Of a stretch of DNA of 64,000 bases, positions 43,262 to 51,507 are shown one piece after another. The translations under genes were made by a program, and so were the position numbers. Within the stretch, counting starts at the first letter, position 1. The number at the start of each line of letters is the position of its first letter. Source of the stretch: Streptomyces aidingensis (lineage in GTDB: Bacteria; Actinomycetota; Actinomycetes; Streptomycetales; Streptomycetaceae); the NCBI RefSeq assembly GCF_900112355.1, contig NZ_FOLM01000011.1:166787-230786 (forward strand), written 5' to 3'. A model generated the notes under the pieces. That model saw nothing but the letters and a program-made list of their open reading frames with translations, was not told the origin of the DNA and searched no databases.

Positions 43262-44446
43262 ATGGCAACACTCTGCAGACCGGCCGTGGCCGTGCCGGAA
43301 CACGTCATCACCCAGGAGGAAACCCTGGAACTGGCGCGCCGCACGCACGCCGAACACCCCCAGCTCCCGCTGGTGCTGCGGCTGATCAGGAACACCGGGG
43401 TGCGCACCCGGCACATCGTGCAGCCCATCGACGAGACGCTGCGCCACCCCGGCTTCACCCGCCGCAACGCGGTGTACGAGGCCGAGGCCAAGGCCCGGGT
43501 GCCACCCGTCGTCACCCGGGCACTGGCCAACGCCGGAGTCGACCGGCAGGACATCGACCTGATCGTCTATGTGTCCTGCACGGGCTTCATGATGCCCTCC
43601 CTCACGGCCTGGCTGATCAACACCATGGGCTTCCGGGACGACACCCGTCAGCTGCCCATCGCCCAGCTGGGCTGCGCGGCCGGCGGTGCCGCCATCAACC
43701 GGGCCCATGACTTCTGTCTGGCCTATCCGCACGCCAATGTGCTCATCGTCTCCTGCGAGTTCTGCTCGCTGCTCTACCAGCCGACCGATCTGGGCGTCGG
43801 CTCCCTGCTCTCCAACGGGCTGTTCGGTGACGCCGTGTCCTGCGCGGTGGTGCGCGGGCGCGGCGGCACCGGGGTGCGGCTGGAGCGCAACGGCTCACAT
43901 CTGGTGCCGGACACCGAGGACTGGATCAGCTACGCGGTCCGGGACACCGGCTTCCACTTCCAGTTGGACAAGCGGGTGCCGGCCACCATGGAGATGCTGG
44001 CCCCGGCCCTGATCAAGCTGGCCGGACAGCACGAGTGGAGCGCCTCCGGCCTGGACTTCTACATCATCCACGCGGGCGGGCCGCGCATCCTGGACGACCT
44101 GTGCCATTTCCTGGAGGTCGAGCCGGAGATGTTCCGCTACAGCCGCACCACGCTGACCGAGCGCGGCAACATCGCCAGCTCGGTGGTCTTCGACGCCCTG
44201 GACCGGCTGTTCCGGGACGGCGGGGCCACCGAGTCGGCCCGGGGGGTGATCGCCGGGTTCGGCCCCGGAATCACCGCCGAGATGGTGCTCGGCCGGTGGG
44301 CCGTGCAGTCGCCCGCCGAGCCCCTGCTCGACCAGGCCCTGGCGGCGGCGGTCAGCGTAGGCCGGCAGCCGGGCCGGGACGAGCCCGCGGCCACCGCGGG
44401 GGCCGCGGCGGCCGGACCGTCCGCGTCCGGGGACCGGCCCGGCTGA
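43262..44446 (+). CDS. rppA: Type III polyketide synthase, 1,3,6,8-tetrahydroxynaphthalene synthase
   Basis: A 394-residue chalcone-synthase-like enzyme that condenses five malonyl-CoA units into tetrahydroxynaphthalene, the precursor of flaviolin and a melanin-type pigment. The triad falls at the family positions: Cys138 (AQLGCAAGG), His270 (IIHAGGPR) and Asn303 (ERGNIASS). The N-terminus MATLCRPAVAVPEHVIT matches RppA. The last 40 residues are an Ala/Gly-rich tail not needed for catalysis. It is co-directional with, and 42 bases after, the P450 gene. Confidence 0.96.
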   Translation: MATLCRPAVAVPEHVITQEETLELARRTHAEHPQLPLVLRLIRNTGVRTRHIVQPIDETLRHPGFTRRNAVYEAEAKARVPPVVTRALANAGVDRQDIDLIVYVSCTGFMMPSLTAWLINTMGFRDDTRQLPIAQLGCAAGGAAINRAHDFCLAYPHANVLIVSCEFCSLLYQPTDLGVGSLLSNGLFGDAVSCAVVRGRGGTGVRLERNGSHLVPDTEDWISYAVRDTGFHFQLDKRVPATMEMLAPALIKLAGQHEWSASGLDFYIIHAGGPRILDDLCHFLEVEPEMFRYSRTTLTERGNIASSVVFDALDRLFRDGGATESARGVIAGFGPGITAEMVLGRWAVQSPAEPLLDQALAAAVSVGRQPGRDEPAATAGAAAAGPSASGDRPG

Positions 44447-44737
44447 GGAGCCGCTCGGCCCGTCGCCCGGGGGCCATGTCACATCCGGGGCCGCCGTTCT
44501 GTCCAGGCAGTCGAGGACGCCCATGGACAGGAAGGCAGGCAGTGTCATGGCCCGCATGTCGCTCACCTCGCGGCGCACCCCGCCGGTCCGGCCGGCCGGG
44601 CGCTGCTTCCGTCGCCGGTACGGCACGGCCGCGGCCGGCCTGAGCCGCCAGGGGTTCCCGGACTCCGGCGCCGTTCCGCCGGTGTTGCCCGGAACCGGCC
44701 CGCAGCGGCCGGTGTGAACCGCCGTACCATCCGGACG
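44447..44737. other. Gap between rppA and the sigma-factor gene
   Basis: 291 bases with no convincing gene. A 64-codon frame at 44523-44717 is Arg/Pro-rich without a ribosome site or family features. The region just before 44738 (GTGAACCGCC) could also serve as an upstream start for the sigma factor. Confidence 0.5.
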
Positions 44738-45622
44738 ATGAGCCGGACGACGAGCGGGGACCAGGGAGACCGCGACCGGACCGCGGTCTTCGAGGAACAC
44801 CGGGACCGGCTGTTCGGCATCGCCTACCGGATGCTCGGCAGCGTGGCGGATGCCGAGGATTTGGTGCAGGACGCCTGGCTGAAGTGGGCCGGGGTGGACC
44901 GTCCGGTGGACCGTCCGGGCGCCTATCTGGCCCGTACGGTCACCAATCTGGCACTCAACCGCCTCGGCTCGGCCGCGGCGCAGCGGGAGCGCTATGTCGG
45001 TCCCTGGCTGCCCGAGCCCCTGGTCCGGGCGCCGGATGTGGCGGAGGAGGTGGAGCAGGCCGAATCCGTCTCCCTGGCCATGCTGGTGGTGCTGGAGAGC
45101 CTGAGCCCGCTGGAGCGCGCGGTGTTCATCCTGCGGGAGGTGTTCGGCTACCCGCACCGGGAGATCGCCGAGACGGTGGGCCGCAGTGAACAGGCGGTGC
45201 GGCAGTTGTCCCGCCGCGCCGCCTCCCATGTGGCGGCGCGGCGCCCCCGCTTCTCCGCCTCGGCGGAGGAGCGGCGCCGGATCACGGCGGAGTTCATGGA
45301 GGCCTGTGCGGGCGGCGATCTGCACCGGATGCTGGCCTCGCTCGCCCCCGATGTCGTGCTGTGGTCGGACGGCGGGGGCAAGCGGCAGGCGGCGCTGCGG
45401 CCGATCGTGGGCCCGGACAAGGTGGCGCGCTGGATTCTGGGGGTCGGCGCCCGGCTGGGCCCCGCCGAGGTGCGGCCGGTCCTGGTCAACGGCCGGCCCG
45501 GCGCGGTGTTCGCGGTGGGCGGGGAGGTGGACAGCGTGGTGGCGGCGGAGGTCTTCGACGGCCGGATCGCCGCCATCCATGTGATCCGCAACCCCGACAA
45601 ACTCCGCCACGTCCGCCCCTGA
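44738..45622 (+). CDS. ECF41-type sigma factor with SnoaL-like tail
   Basis: A 294-residue extracytoplasmic-function sigma factor. Region 2 contains FGIAYRMLGSVADAEDLVQD, region 4 contains HREIAETVGRSEQAVRQLSR, and the linker has the WLPEPLV motif. The C-terminal extension holds the DGGGK motif of ECF41 (SLAPDVVLWSDGGGK) and ends in IRNPDKLRHV, a SnoaL-like fold that gates activity. ECF41 genes often sit beside a carboxymuconolactone-decarboxylase/oxidoreductase target; none is seen here. ATG 44738 is chosen; GTG 44714 would add 8 residues. Confidence 0.9.
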   Translation: MSRTTSGDQGDRDRTAVFEEHRDRLFGIAYRMLGSVADAEDLVQDAWLKWAGVDRPVDRPGAYLARTVTNLALNRLGSAAAQRERYVGPWLPEPLVRAPDVAEEVEQAESVSLAMLVVLESLSPLERAVFILREVFGYPHREIAETVGRSEQAVRQLSRRAASHVAARRPRFSASAEERRRITAEFMEACAGGDLHRMLASLAPDVVLWSDGGGKRQAALRPIVGPDKVARWILGVGARLGPAEVRPVLVNGRPGAVFAVGGEVDSVVAAEVFDGRIAAIHVIRNPDKLRHVRP

Positions 45623-45664
45623 GTCCCTGCCGGGTCCCGGCCCGGGCCCGGCCGCATCGAGGGC

Positions 45665-45682
45665 GGGACCCGGCCGGGTCCC
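45665..45682. terminator. Palindromic terminator candidate
   Basis: An 18-bp perfect palindrome, GGGACCCGG plus its complement, in the short gap between the convergent sigma-factor gene and aminotransferase gene. No T-run, so efficiency is uncertain. Confidence 0.55.
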
Positions 45683-45688
45683 GGCCCT

Positions 45689-46888
45689 TCACGGGGCGGC
45701 GGCGGCCAGCTTGGTGACCGCGCGGCGCAGCTCCTCGGTGCGGCGGCAGAAGGAGAACCGGACCAGCCAGGGCGCCGGGTCGGCGCCCTGGCGGAACGCC
45801 GAGGTGGGAATGGCCACCACCCCGGCCAGTCCGGGCAGCTCCCGGCAGAACGTGAAACCGTCGCGATACCCCCAGGGCCGGATGTCGGCCTGCATGAAGT
45901 ATCCGGACTCGGCCCGGTAGGGACGCAGCCCGGCGGCGGCCAGGCCCTCGCCCAGCAGCGTCCGGTTGCCGCGCAGCAGGCCGCGCAGTTCCCGCGCCCA
46001 TGGCTCCACCGCGCCCAGCATGTGTGCCAGCGCCCGCTGGTAGGGGGTACCGGAGGCATAGGTGAGGAACTGCTTGACGGAGGTGATCGCGGCAAGGAGC
46101 GGCGCGGGGGCGCAGATCCAGCCGACCTTCCAGCCGGTCACATTGAAGGTCTTGCCGGCCGAGGAGATGGTGACCGTCCGGTCCCGCATGCCGGGCAGGG
46201 CGGCCAGTGGCAGATGGCTGCCGCCGTCATACACCAGATGCTCGTAGACCTCGTCGGTGACCACGGTCAGGCCGTGATCGCGGCAGAGCGCGGCCACCGC
46301 CGCCAGCTCGTCCCGGCGGAGCACCTTGCCGGTGGGATTGTGCGGGCTGTTGAGCACCAGCACGCGGGTGCGGGGGGTGACGGCGGCGCGCAGCGCGTCG
46401 GTGTCCAGCGCGAAGCCGTCGCCGTCCGGCACCAGCGGGACGGTGACCAGGGTGGCGCCGCTGAGCCGGGCACCGGCCGGATAGGCGTCATAGGCGGGAT
46501 CGAGAGTGAGGATCTCGTCGCCGGGGCCGGTGAGCGCCAGCAGTGCGGCGGCCAGCGCCTCGGTGGCGCCGGTGGTGACCAGCACCTCACCGTCCGGGTC
46601 GTAGTCCAGGCCGTAGCGGCGCTGCTGGTGGGCGGCGACGGCCTGGCGCAGCTCGGGCAGGCCATGGGCGGGCGGGTACTGGTTGTGCCCGGCCAGCACG
46701 GCCTCGGCCACCTCACGCAGCAGGGCGGGCGGGCTGTCCAGGTCGGGCACGCCCTGACCCAGATTGACCGCTCCGGTGCGCCGGGCCAGCTCCGTCATCT
46801 CGGTGAAGATGGAGGTGGCGATCCCCGCCCGGCCCGTGCTCCGCCGGCCGCTCTGGTCTTCTGCTGTGCTCTGCTGGCTACCGCTCAC
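45689..46888 (-). CDS. Aminotransferase class I/II, coupled to paaE
   Basis: A 399-residue PLP enzyme. The Lys that binds PLP is in SSAGKTFNVTGWKVG; NSPHNPTGKV and the C-terminal Arg (VRFSFCRR) are also typical. It resembles the methionine/aromatic aminotransferase-like group. GTG 46888 overlaps the TGA of paaE as GTGA, so it is the last gene of the paa operon. An upstream extension of 49 codons is inside paaE and is not used. The place in the operon suggests it makes phenylpyruvate from phenylalanine; that is inference. Confidence 0.9.
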   Translation of the reverse strand: MSGSQQSTAEDQSGRRSTGRAGIATSIFTEMTELARRTGAVNLGQGVPDLDSPPALLREVAEAVLAGHNQYPPAHGLPELRQAVAAHQQRRYGLDYDPDGEVLVTTGATEALAAALLALTGPGDEILTLDPAYDAYPAGARLSGATLVTVPLVPDGDGFALDTDALRAAVTPRTRVLVLNSPHNPTGKVLRRDELAAVAALCRDHGLTVVTDEVYEHLVYDGGSHLPLAALPGMRDRTVTISSAGKTFNVTGWKVGWICAPAPLLAAITSVKQFLTYASGTPYQRALAHMLGAVEPWARELRGLLRGNRTLLGEGLAAAGLRPYRAESGYFMQADIRPWGYRDGFTFCRELPGLAGVVAIPTSAFRQGADPAPWLVRFSFCRRTEELRRAVTKLAAAAP

Positions 46889-47979
46889 GCATCGAAATCT
46901 AGCCGCACTTCGGCGGTGAGCGGATGGGACTGGCAGGCCAGCACATAGCCGGCGTCCAGTTCCGCCGGTTCCAGGGCGTAGTTGCGGTCCATATGGACCT
47001 CGCCGGAGAGCAGCCTGGCCCGGCAGGTGCCGCACACTCCGCCCTTGCAGGCATAGGGCGCGTCCGGCCGGCCGCGCAGTACGGCGTCCAGCAGGGTTTC
47101 GCCGTCCCGGACCGGGAAACTGCCGGAGCGGCCGTCCAGGGTGGCGCTGACCTCGGCATCACGTGCCAACTCCCGGCCGGGCACCGGGGCGGCGGGCGGC
47201 AGCGGCGCGTCCTCGGCGTGGAAGAGCTCGGCGTGCACCCGCTCACCCGGAACATCCAGCTTGGCCAGCGCCTGACGGGCGGCGGAGATCAGACCGAGGG
47301 GACCGCAGAGATACCAGCCGGTCACCTCGCCCACCGGCAGCAGCCGGGGCAGCAGACCGGCCAGCCGTCCGGCGTCCAGCCGCCCGCCGGCCAGCCCGGC
47401 CTGCCGGTCCTCCCGGGTCAGCGCGCTGATCAGCTGGAACCGCCCGGGGTAGCGGTCCTTGAGATCGGCCGTCTCGGTGAGGAACATGGCGGACGCGGCG
47501 GTGCGGTCGCTGCGCAGCAGGGTGAACCGGGCGGTGGGCTCGGCGGCCAGCAGGCTGGCGGCCATGGAGAGCACCGGGGTGATGCCGCTGCCGCCGGTGA
47601 CCGCCGCGAACCTTCCCGGCCGGGGAACCAGGGTGAACCGCCCGGCGGGCGGCATCACCTCCAGGGTGTCGCCCTCGGTGAGCCGGGTGACGGCATAGGA
47701 GGAGAAACCGCCCTCGGCGATGCGGCGGATGCCGATGGTCAGTTCCGCCGGGCCGGGCTCCGCCGACCCGGGCGGCGGCGCGGGATTGCAGAGGGAGTAG
47801 TTGCGCCGCAGCTCGGTGCCGTCCGGGGTGATATGGCGGATGGTCAGATGCTGGCCGGGGAGAAACCGGAACACCGGCCGCAGTTCCGGCGGGACGGCCA
47901 GGGTGAGGGCGACCGTGTCCCCCGCCCCGCCGGGGCCGACGGTCCTCTCGATACGGGCCACGCGCAGCGGATGGAACAC
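46885..47979 (-). CDS. paaE: Phenylacetyl-CoA epoxidase reductase subunit PaaE
   Basis: A 364-residue flavin/iron-sulfur reductase that passes electrons from NADPH to PaaA. The FAD-binding part has RRNYSLCNP, the nucleotide site has GGSGITPVLSMAASLL, and the plant-type 2Fe-2S site at the C-terminus has CKGGVCGTC and a later LACQS Cys. These fit the PaaE/ferredoxin-reductase family. It lies 3 bases after paaD and overlaps the aminotransferase gene. Confidence 0.95.
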   Translation of the reverse strand: MFHPLRVARIERTVGPGGAGDTVALTLAVPPELRPVFRFLPGQHLTIRHITPDGTELRRNYSLCNPAPPPGSAEPGPAELTIGIRRIAEGGFSSYAVTRLTEGDTLEVMPPAGRFTLVPRPGRFAAVTGGSGITPVLSMAASLLAAEPTARFTLLRSDRTAASAMFLTETADLKDRYPGRFQLISALTREDRQAGLAGGRLDAGRLAGLLPRLLPVGEVTGWYLCGPLGLISAARQALAKLDVPGERVHAELFHAEDAPLPPAAPVPGRELARDAEVSATLDGRSGSFPVRDGETLLDAVLRGRPDAPYACKGGVCGTCRARLLSGEVHMDRNYALEPAELDAGYVLACQSHPLTAEVRLDFDA

Positions 47980-47982
47980 CGG

Positions 47983-48543
47983 CTAGACCTCCTTGACATG
48001 GTCGAAGGGCTCCCGGCAGGTGCGGCAGCGGCGCAGCGCCTTGCAGGCGGTGGAGGAGAAGCGGCTGATCAGCTCGGTGTCGGTGGAGCCGCAGCGCGGA
48101 CAGCGGATGGCCAGGGCCACCGGAACCGGCCCGCGGGCGGGACCGGGCCGCCGGGGCGGTGCGATACCGGCCGCCGCGAGCTTGCGCCGCCCCTCCTCGG
48201 TGATGTCGTCGGTGGACCAGGGCGGGCTGAGCACCGTCCGCACCGACACCCGGGCCAGCCGTGGATCGGCGGTGTGCAGGGCCCGGCGGATGTCCTCGGC
48301 CATCGCCTCCAGGGCCGGGCAGCCGGTGTAGGTGGGGGTCAGCTCCACCTCGGCGGTCCGGCCGCCGTCCAGCAGCCGCACGTCGCGCAGCACGCCCAGT
48401 TCGGCCAGTGAGATCACCGGCAGCTCCGGGTCCGGTACGGCTCCGGCGGCCCGGCGCAGTTCCGCTACGGAGTGTGGTTGCTCCGATGTTTCATGTGAAA
48501 CATCGCTGCTTGTCCGCGCTGCGGAGCCGGGTGGCCGGTTCAC
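47983..48543 (-). CDS. paaD: Phenylacetate degradation protein PaaD
   Basis: A 186-residue protein of the PaaD group: an N-terminal MIP18/SufT-like domain (ELPVISLAELGVLRDV, TPTYTGCPALEAMAEDI) and a C-terminal zinc-ribbon pattern (CPRCGSTDTE, CRTCREP). It is thought to help mature the epoxidase iron centre, and is needed for activity. GTG start at 48543 overlaps the paaC TGA as GTGA. Confidence 0.93.
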   Translation of the reverse strand: MNRPPGSAARTSSDVSHETSEQPHSVAELRRAAGAVPDPELPVISLAELGVLRDVRLLDGGRTAEVELTPTYTGCPALEAMAEDIRRALHTADPRLARVSVRTVLSPPWSTDDITEEGRRKLAAAGIAPPRRPGPARGPVPVALAIRCPRCGSTDTELISRFSSTACKALRRCRTCREPFDHVKEV

Positions 48544-49247
48544 CAGACCGCCCCGGGATGGCTGCGATGGAGATGCTGCATTTCGGCCAGCATCCGTCCG
48601 AAGGACTCGGTGTGGACGCCCTGCCGTCCGGCGCCCGCGGACCAGGCGTCGGCGTCCGGCCCCTCCGGCATGGTCAGGGTGGCGCGGGCGAGGATGTCCC
48701 CGATGCGTGCCCGCCAGTCCCGGCGCAGCGGCTCCATGGCGATGTCCAGCCCCTCCAGCGGCTGGAACAGTTCCCCGGTGTACCGCCAGAGGGCATCCAC
48801 GGCCCGCTGCGTCCGGCGGTGGCTCTCCTCGGTGCCGTCACCCAGCCGCAGGGTCCACTGCTCGGCATGGTCCCGGTGGTAGGCGGTCTCCTTGACGGCC
48901 TTGGCCGCCACCGCGGCCGGCGGCCCGGTCCCGGTGACGCGGCCGAACAGCAGCTCCTGCCAGACCGAGAAGAACAACTGGCGGGTGATGGTGTGGGCGA
49001 AGTCGCCATTGGGCTGCTCCACCAGTTGCAGATTGCGGAACTCCCGCTCCTCGCGCCGGTAGGCAAGCGCGTCCTCGTCGCCCAGCAGTGCGTAGCAGGC
49101 CCGGGCCTGACCCAGCAGATCGAGCGAGATATTGGCCAGCGCCAGCTCCTCCTCCAGCTCGGGAGCGTGCCCCAGCCACTCGGCCAGCCGGTGGGAGAGC
49201 ACCAGGGCATCGTCGGCCAGCGGCAGTGCGGCGGCGACGGCGCTCAC
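48540..49247 (-). CDS. paaC: Phenylacetyl-CoA epoxidase structural subunit PaaC
   Basis: A 235-residue helical protein, the non-catalytic partner of PaaA. Diagnostic segments are LALANISLDLLGQARACYA, ANGDF-type region PNGDFAHTITRQLFFSVW, and KETAYHRDHAEQW. It gives the scaffold for the PaaA/PaaC core of the multicomponent oxygenase. GTG 49247 overlaps the paaB stop. Confidence 0.95.
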   Translation of the reverse strand: MSAVAAALPLADDALVLSHRLAEWLGHAPELEEELALANISLDLLGQARACYALLGDEDALAYRREEREFRNLQLVEQPNGDFAHTITRQLFFSVWQELLFGRVTGTGPPAAVAAKAVKETAYHRDHAEQWTLRLGDGTEESHRRTQRAVDALWRYTGELFQPLEGLDIAMEPLRRDWRARIGDILARATLTMPEGPDADAWSAGAGRQGVHTESFGRMLAEMQHLHRSHPGAVW

Positions 49248-49543
49248 AGATGCCTCACCCCTTCCGGGATCTCGTAGAAGGTGGGGTGGCGATAGGGCTT
49301 GTCCGCGGCCGGCTCGAAGAACGCGTCCCGCTCATCGGGGGAGGAGGCGGTGATCGCCGCCGCCGGGACCACCCAGACCGAGACGCCCTCGCCGCGCCGG
49401 GTGTACAGATCGCGGGCATTGCGCAGCGCCATGACGGCGTCCGGTGCGTGCAGGCTGCCGGCATGGGTGTGGGACAGCCCCCGGCGGCCCCGGACAAAGA
49501 CCTCCCACAGCGGCCAGTCCCGGCCCGGCTCGGTGTCCGTCAT
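49244..49543 (-). CDS. paaB: Phenylacetyl-CoA epoxidase subunit PaaB
   Basis: A 99-residue subunit with WPLWEVFVRGRRGLSHTHAG and the GEGVSVWVVPAA region typical of PaaB. It links two PaaAC pairs. It lies 6 bases after paaA and overlaps paaC by 4 bases. Confidence 0.95.
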   Translation of the reverse strand: MTDTEPGRDWPLWEVFVRGRRGLSHTHAGSLHAPDAVMALRNARDLYTRRGEGVSVWVVPAAAITASSPDERDAFFEPAADKPYRHPTFYEIPEGVRHL

Positions 49544-49549
49544 ACCGCT

Positions 49550-50569
49550 CTACCTTCCTTCCGGGCCGGCCGGTGTACCGCCGCCCGCACCGTGCCGGGC
49601 GGCATACGCCGCGGCTGCCTCGCGCACCCAGGCGCCTTCCCGGTGTGCCCGGCGGCGCTGCTCCAGCCGCTGGGCGTTGCAGGGACCCTGCCCGCGCAGC
49701 ACCGCGCGGAACTCCTCCCAGTCGATCGGGCCGTGGTCCCAGTGGCCGCGCTCCTCGTTCCAGCGCAGCTCCGGGTCGGGCAGGGTGAGGCCCAGCGTCT
49801 CGGCCTGGGGGACACAGATGTCCACAAACCGCTGGCGCAGCTCGTCATTGGAGTGGCGCTTGATGTTCCAGGCCATGGAGCGGGCGGAGTGCTCGGACTC
49901 GGCGTCCGGCGGGCCGAACATCATCAGCGACGGCCACCACCAGCGGTTCACCGCGTCCTGGGCCATGGCGTGCTGCGCCGGGGTGCCGCGGCTGAGGGCG
50001 AGCAGCAGTTCATAGCCCTGGCGCTGGTGGAAGGATTCCTCCTTGCAGATCCGCACCATGGCCCGGGCGTACGGCCCGTAGGAGCAGCGGCACAGCGGCA
50101 CCTGGTTGGTGATCGCCGCACCGTCCACCAGCCAGCCGATGGCACCCACATCGGCCCAGGTGAGGGTGGGGTAGTTGAAGATCGACGAGTATTTCTGCCG
50201 TCCGCTGTGCAGCCGGTCGAGCAGTTCCTCGCGGCTCACCCCGAGGGTCTCGGCGGCGCTGTAGAGGTAGAGGCCGTGCCCGGCCTCGTCCTGCACCTTG
50301 GCGATCAGGATGGCCTTGCGGCGCAGCGAGGGGGCACGGGTGATCCAGTTGGCCTCCGGCTGCATACCGATGATCTCGGAGTGGGCATGCTGGGCGATCT
50401 GCCGGACCAGGGTGGCGCGGTAGGCGTCCGGCATCCAGTCCCGGGGCTCGATCCGCGTCTCGGCGGCCACCGCCCGGTCGAACCGGTCGAGCGCCTGCCG
50501 CGCCTCGTCCTGCGGCGGCGCGGCCGGTCCCGGCCCGGCGGGGGCGGTGGCGGGCGGGGTCGGGGCCAT
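49550..50569 (-). CDS. paaA: Phenylacetyl-CoA epoxidase catalytic subunit PaaA
   Basis: A 339-residue di-iron oxygenase subunit that converts phenylacetyl-CoA to its ring 1,2-epoxide. The di-iron carboxylate pattern is visible in AKVQDEAGHGLYLY and CKEESFHQRQGYELL, with SEIIGMQPEANWI before them. It is the first gene of the operon paaA-B-C-D-E-aminotransferase. A symmetric operator is found 25 bases upstream of the start. Confidence 0.96.
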   Translation of the reverse strand: MAPTPPATAPAGPGPAAPPQDEARQALDRFDRAVAAETRIEPRDWMPDAYRATLVRQIAQHAHSEIIGMQPEANWITRAPSLRRKAILIAKVQDEAGHGLYLYSAAETLGVSREELLDRLHSGRQKYSSIFNYPTLTWADVGAIGWLVDGAAITNQVPLCRCSYGPYARAMVRICKEESFHQRQGYELLLALSRGTPAQHAMAQDAVNRWWWPSLMMFGPPDAESEHSARSMAWNIKRHSNDELRQRFVDICVPQAETLGLTLPDPELRWNEERGHWDHGPIDWEEFRAVLRGQGPCNAQRLEQRRRAHREGAWVREAAAAYAARHGAGGGTPAGPEGR

Positions 50570-50593
50570 CGGCGACCCTCCTCGTGTCTACCG

Positions 50594-50607
50594 ACCGATC
50601 GTTCGGT
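50594..50607. promoter_or_regulatory. PaaR-type operator upstream of paaA
   Basis: On the minus strand the 14 bases read ACCG-AA-CG-AT-CGGT; on the plus strand the complement, ACCGATCGTTCGGT. This is the same core as in the paaN/paaR gap. It fits the ACCG-N2-CG-N2-CGGT type reported for TetR-family PaaR regulators, and lies 25-38 bases upstream of paaA. Confidence 0.78.
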
Positions 50608-50682
50608 CCAATGGTCAGTGAGTGACGGGGTCGTGTCAAGGCAGGGCCCGGGCGGGTACTGTCGCTGGGCGGCGGGAGGAGG

Positions 50683-51507
50683 ATGCGGAGCGATACCGTG
50701 CAGTCGTCACAACCACCAGACGAGTGGGGGAGCCGTCCCAGCATGCAGCCACCCGAAGAACCCCGGGGCCAGGACGACGGGGCCGAGCCTGCCGCCAGCG
50801 GCCGGGACGGCGCCGTGTCCCTGGCCGACGAGTCCCCGGAGACGGTGCGGTTCAGCGCCCTGTCCCCGGTTTCCCGGCTGGTCATAGCCGTGGGCGTGGG
50901 ACTGGCGACCGTCCTGACCAGCTGGCATCTGGCCGCCGCGTTCCTCTTCGTGGCCCCGGAGAACACCGTCACCGGGGAGTACGGCCAGACCATCCGGGAC
51001 TACATCTATCCGGAGCTGGAACAGAACTGGAAGCTGTTCGCGCCCAACCCGCTGCAGCAGAACGTCGATGTGGAGGTCAGGGCCGAGTACCGGACACCGG
51101 ACGGCAAGCTGGAGACCACCGAGTGGATCAACCTCTCGGGCATCGACTACGAGCACATCCGGCACAATCTCGCGCCCAGCCACACCGCGCAGAACATGCT
51201 CCGCCGCGCCTGGGACTTCTTCGACAACTCCCACACCGACGGCCGGCCCAACGGCATGCGCGGTGAGCTGTCCGGGGCCTATGTCCACCGGATCGCCCTG
51301 CTCCGACTGAGCGAGCTGATGGATGTGGACACCGTCGAGCGCCTGCAACTGCGGTCCGCCATCCGCCGCGTCGACGCCCCGCAGTGGAGCGAGGAGAACA
51401 TCGACACCTCCGCCTCCTACAACGAGCTCGACTGGTGGACGGTCCGGGACAACGACCGGCCCAGCGGCGCCCTGGCCCCCGACAAGCCTGCGGAGGACGA
51501 GCAGTGA
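50683..51507 (+). CDS. DUF5819 family membrane-anchored protein
   Basis: A 274-residue protein with a disordered N-terminus, one membrane span (residues about 65-90, VIAVGVGLATVLTSWHLAAAF) and an extracytoplasmic part. Family features are QNWKLFAPNPLQQNVDVEVR and EYRTPDGKLETTEWINLS. DUF5819 genes usually precede HTTM genes, as here; the stop overlaps the HTTM start as GTGA. Function is unknown. GGAGGAGG lies directly before ATG 50683; GTG at 50698 is an alternative. Confidence 0.85.
   Translation: MRSDTVQSSQPPDEWGSRPSMQPPEEPRGQDDGAEPAASGRDGAVSLADESPETVRFSALSPVSRLVIAVGVGLATVLTSWHLAAAFLFVAPENTVTGEYGQTIRDYIYPELEQNWKLFAPNPLQQNVDVEVRAEYRTPDGKLETTEWINLSGIDYEHIRHNLAPSHTAQNMLRRAWDFFDNSHTDGRPNGMRGELSGAYVHRIALLRLSELMDVDTVERLQLRSAIRRVDAPQWSEENIDTSASYNELDWWTVRDNDRPSGALAPDKPAEDEQ

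Noticed and set aside
44523..44717. 64-codon gene between rppA and the sigma factor
   Set aside because: Arg/Pro-rich composition, no ribosome site and no family features.
43895..45610. 571-codon antisense frame over rppA and the sigma factor
   Set aside because: Composition is typical of antisense frames in GC-rich coding DNA, and two well-supported genes lie opposite.
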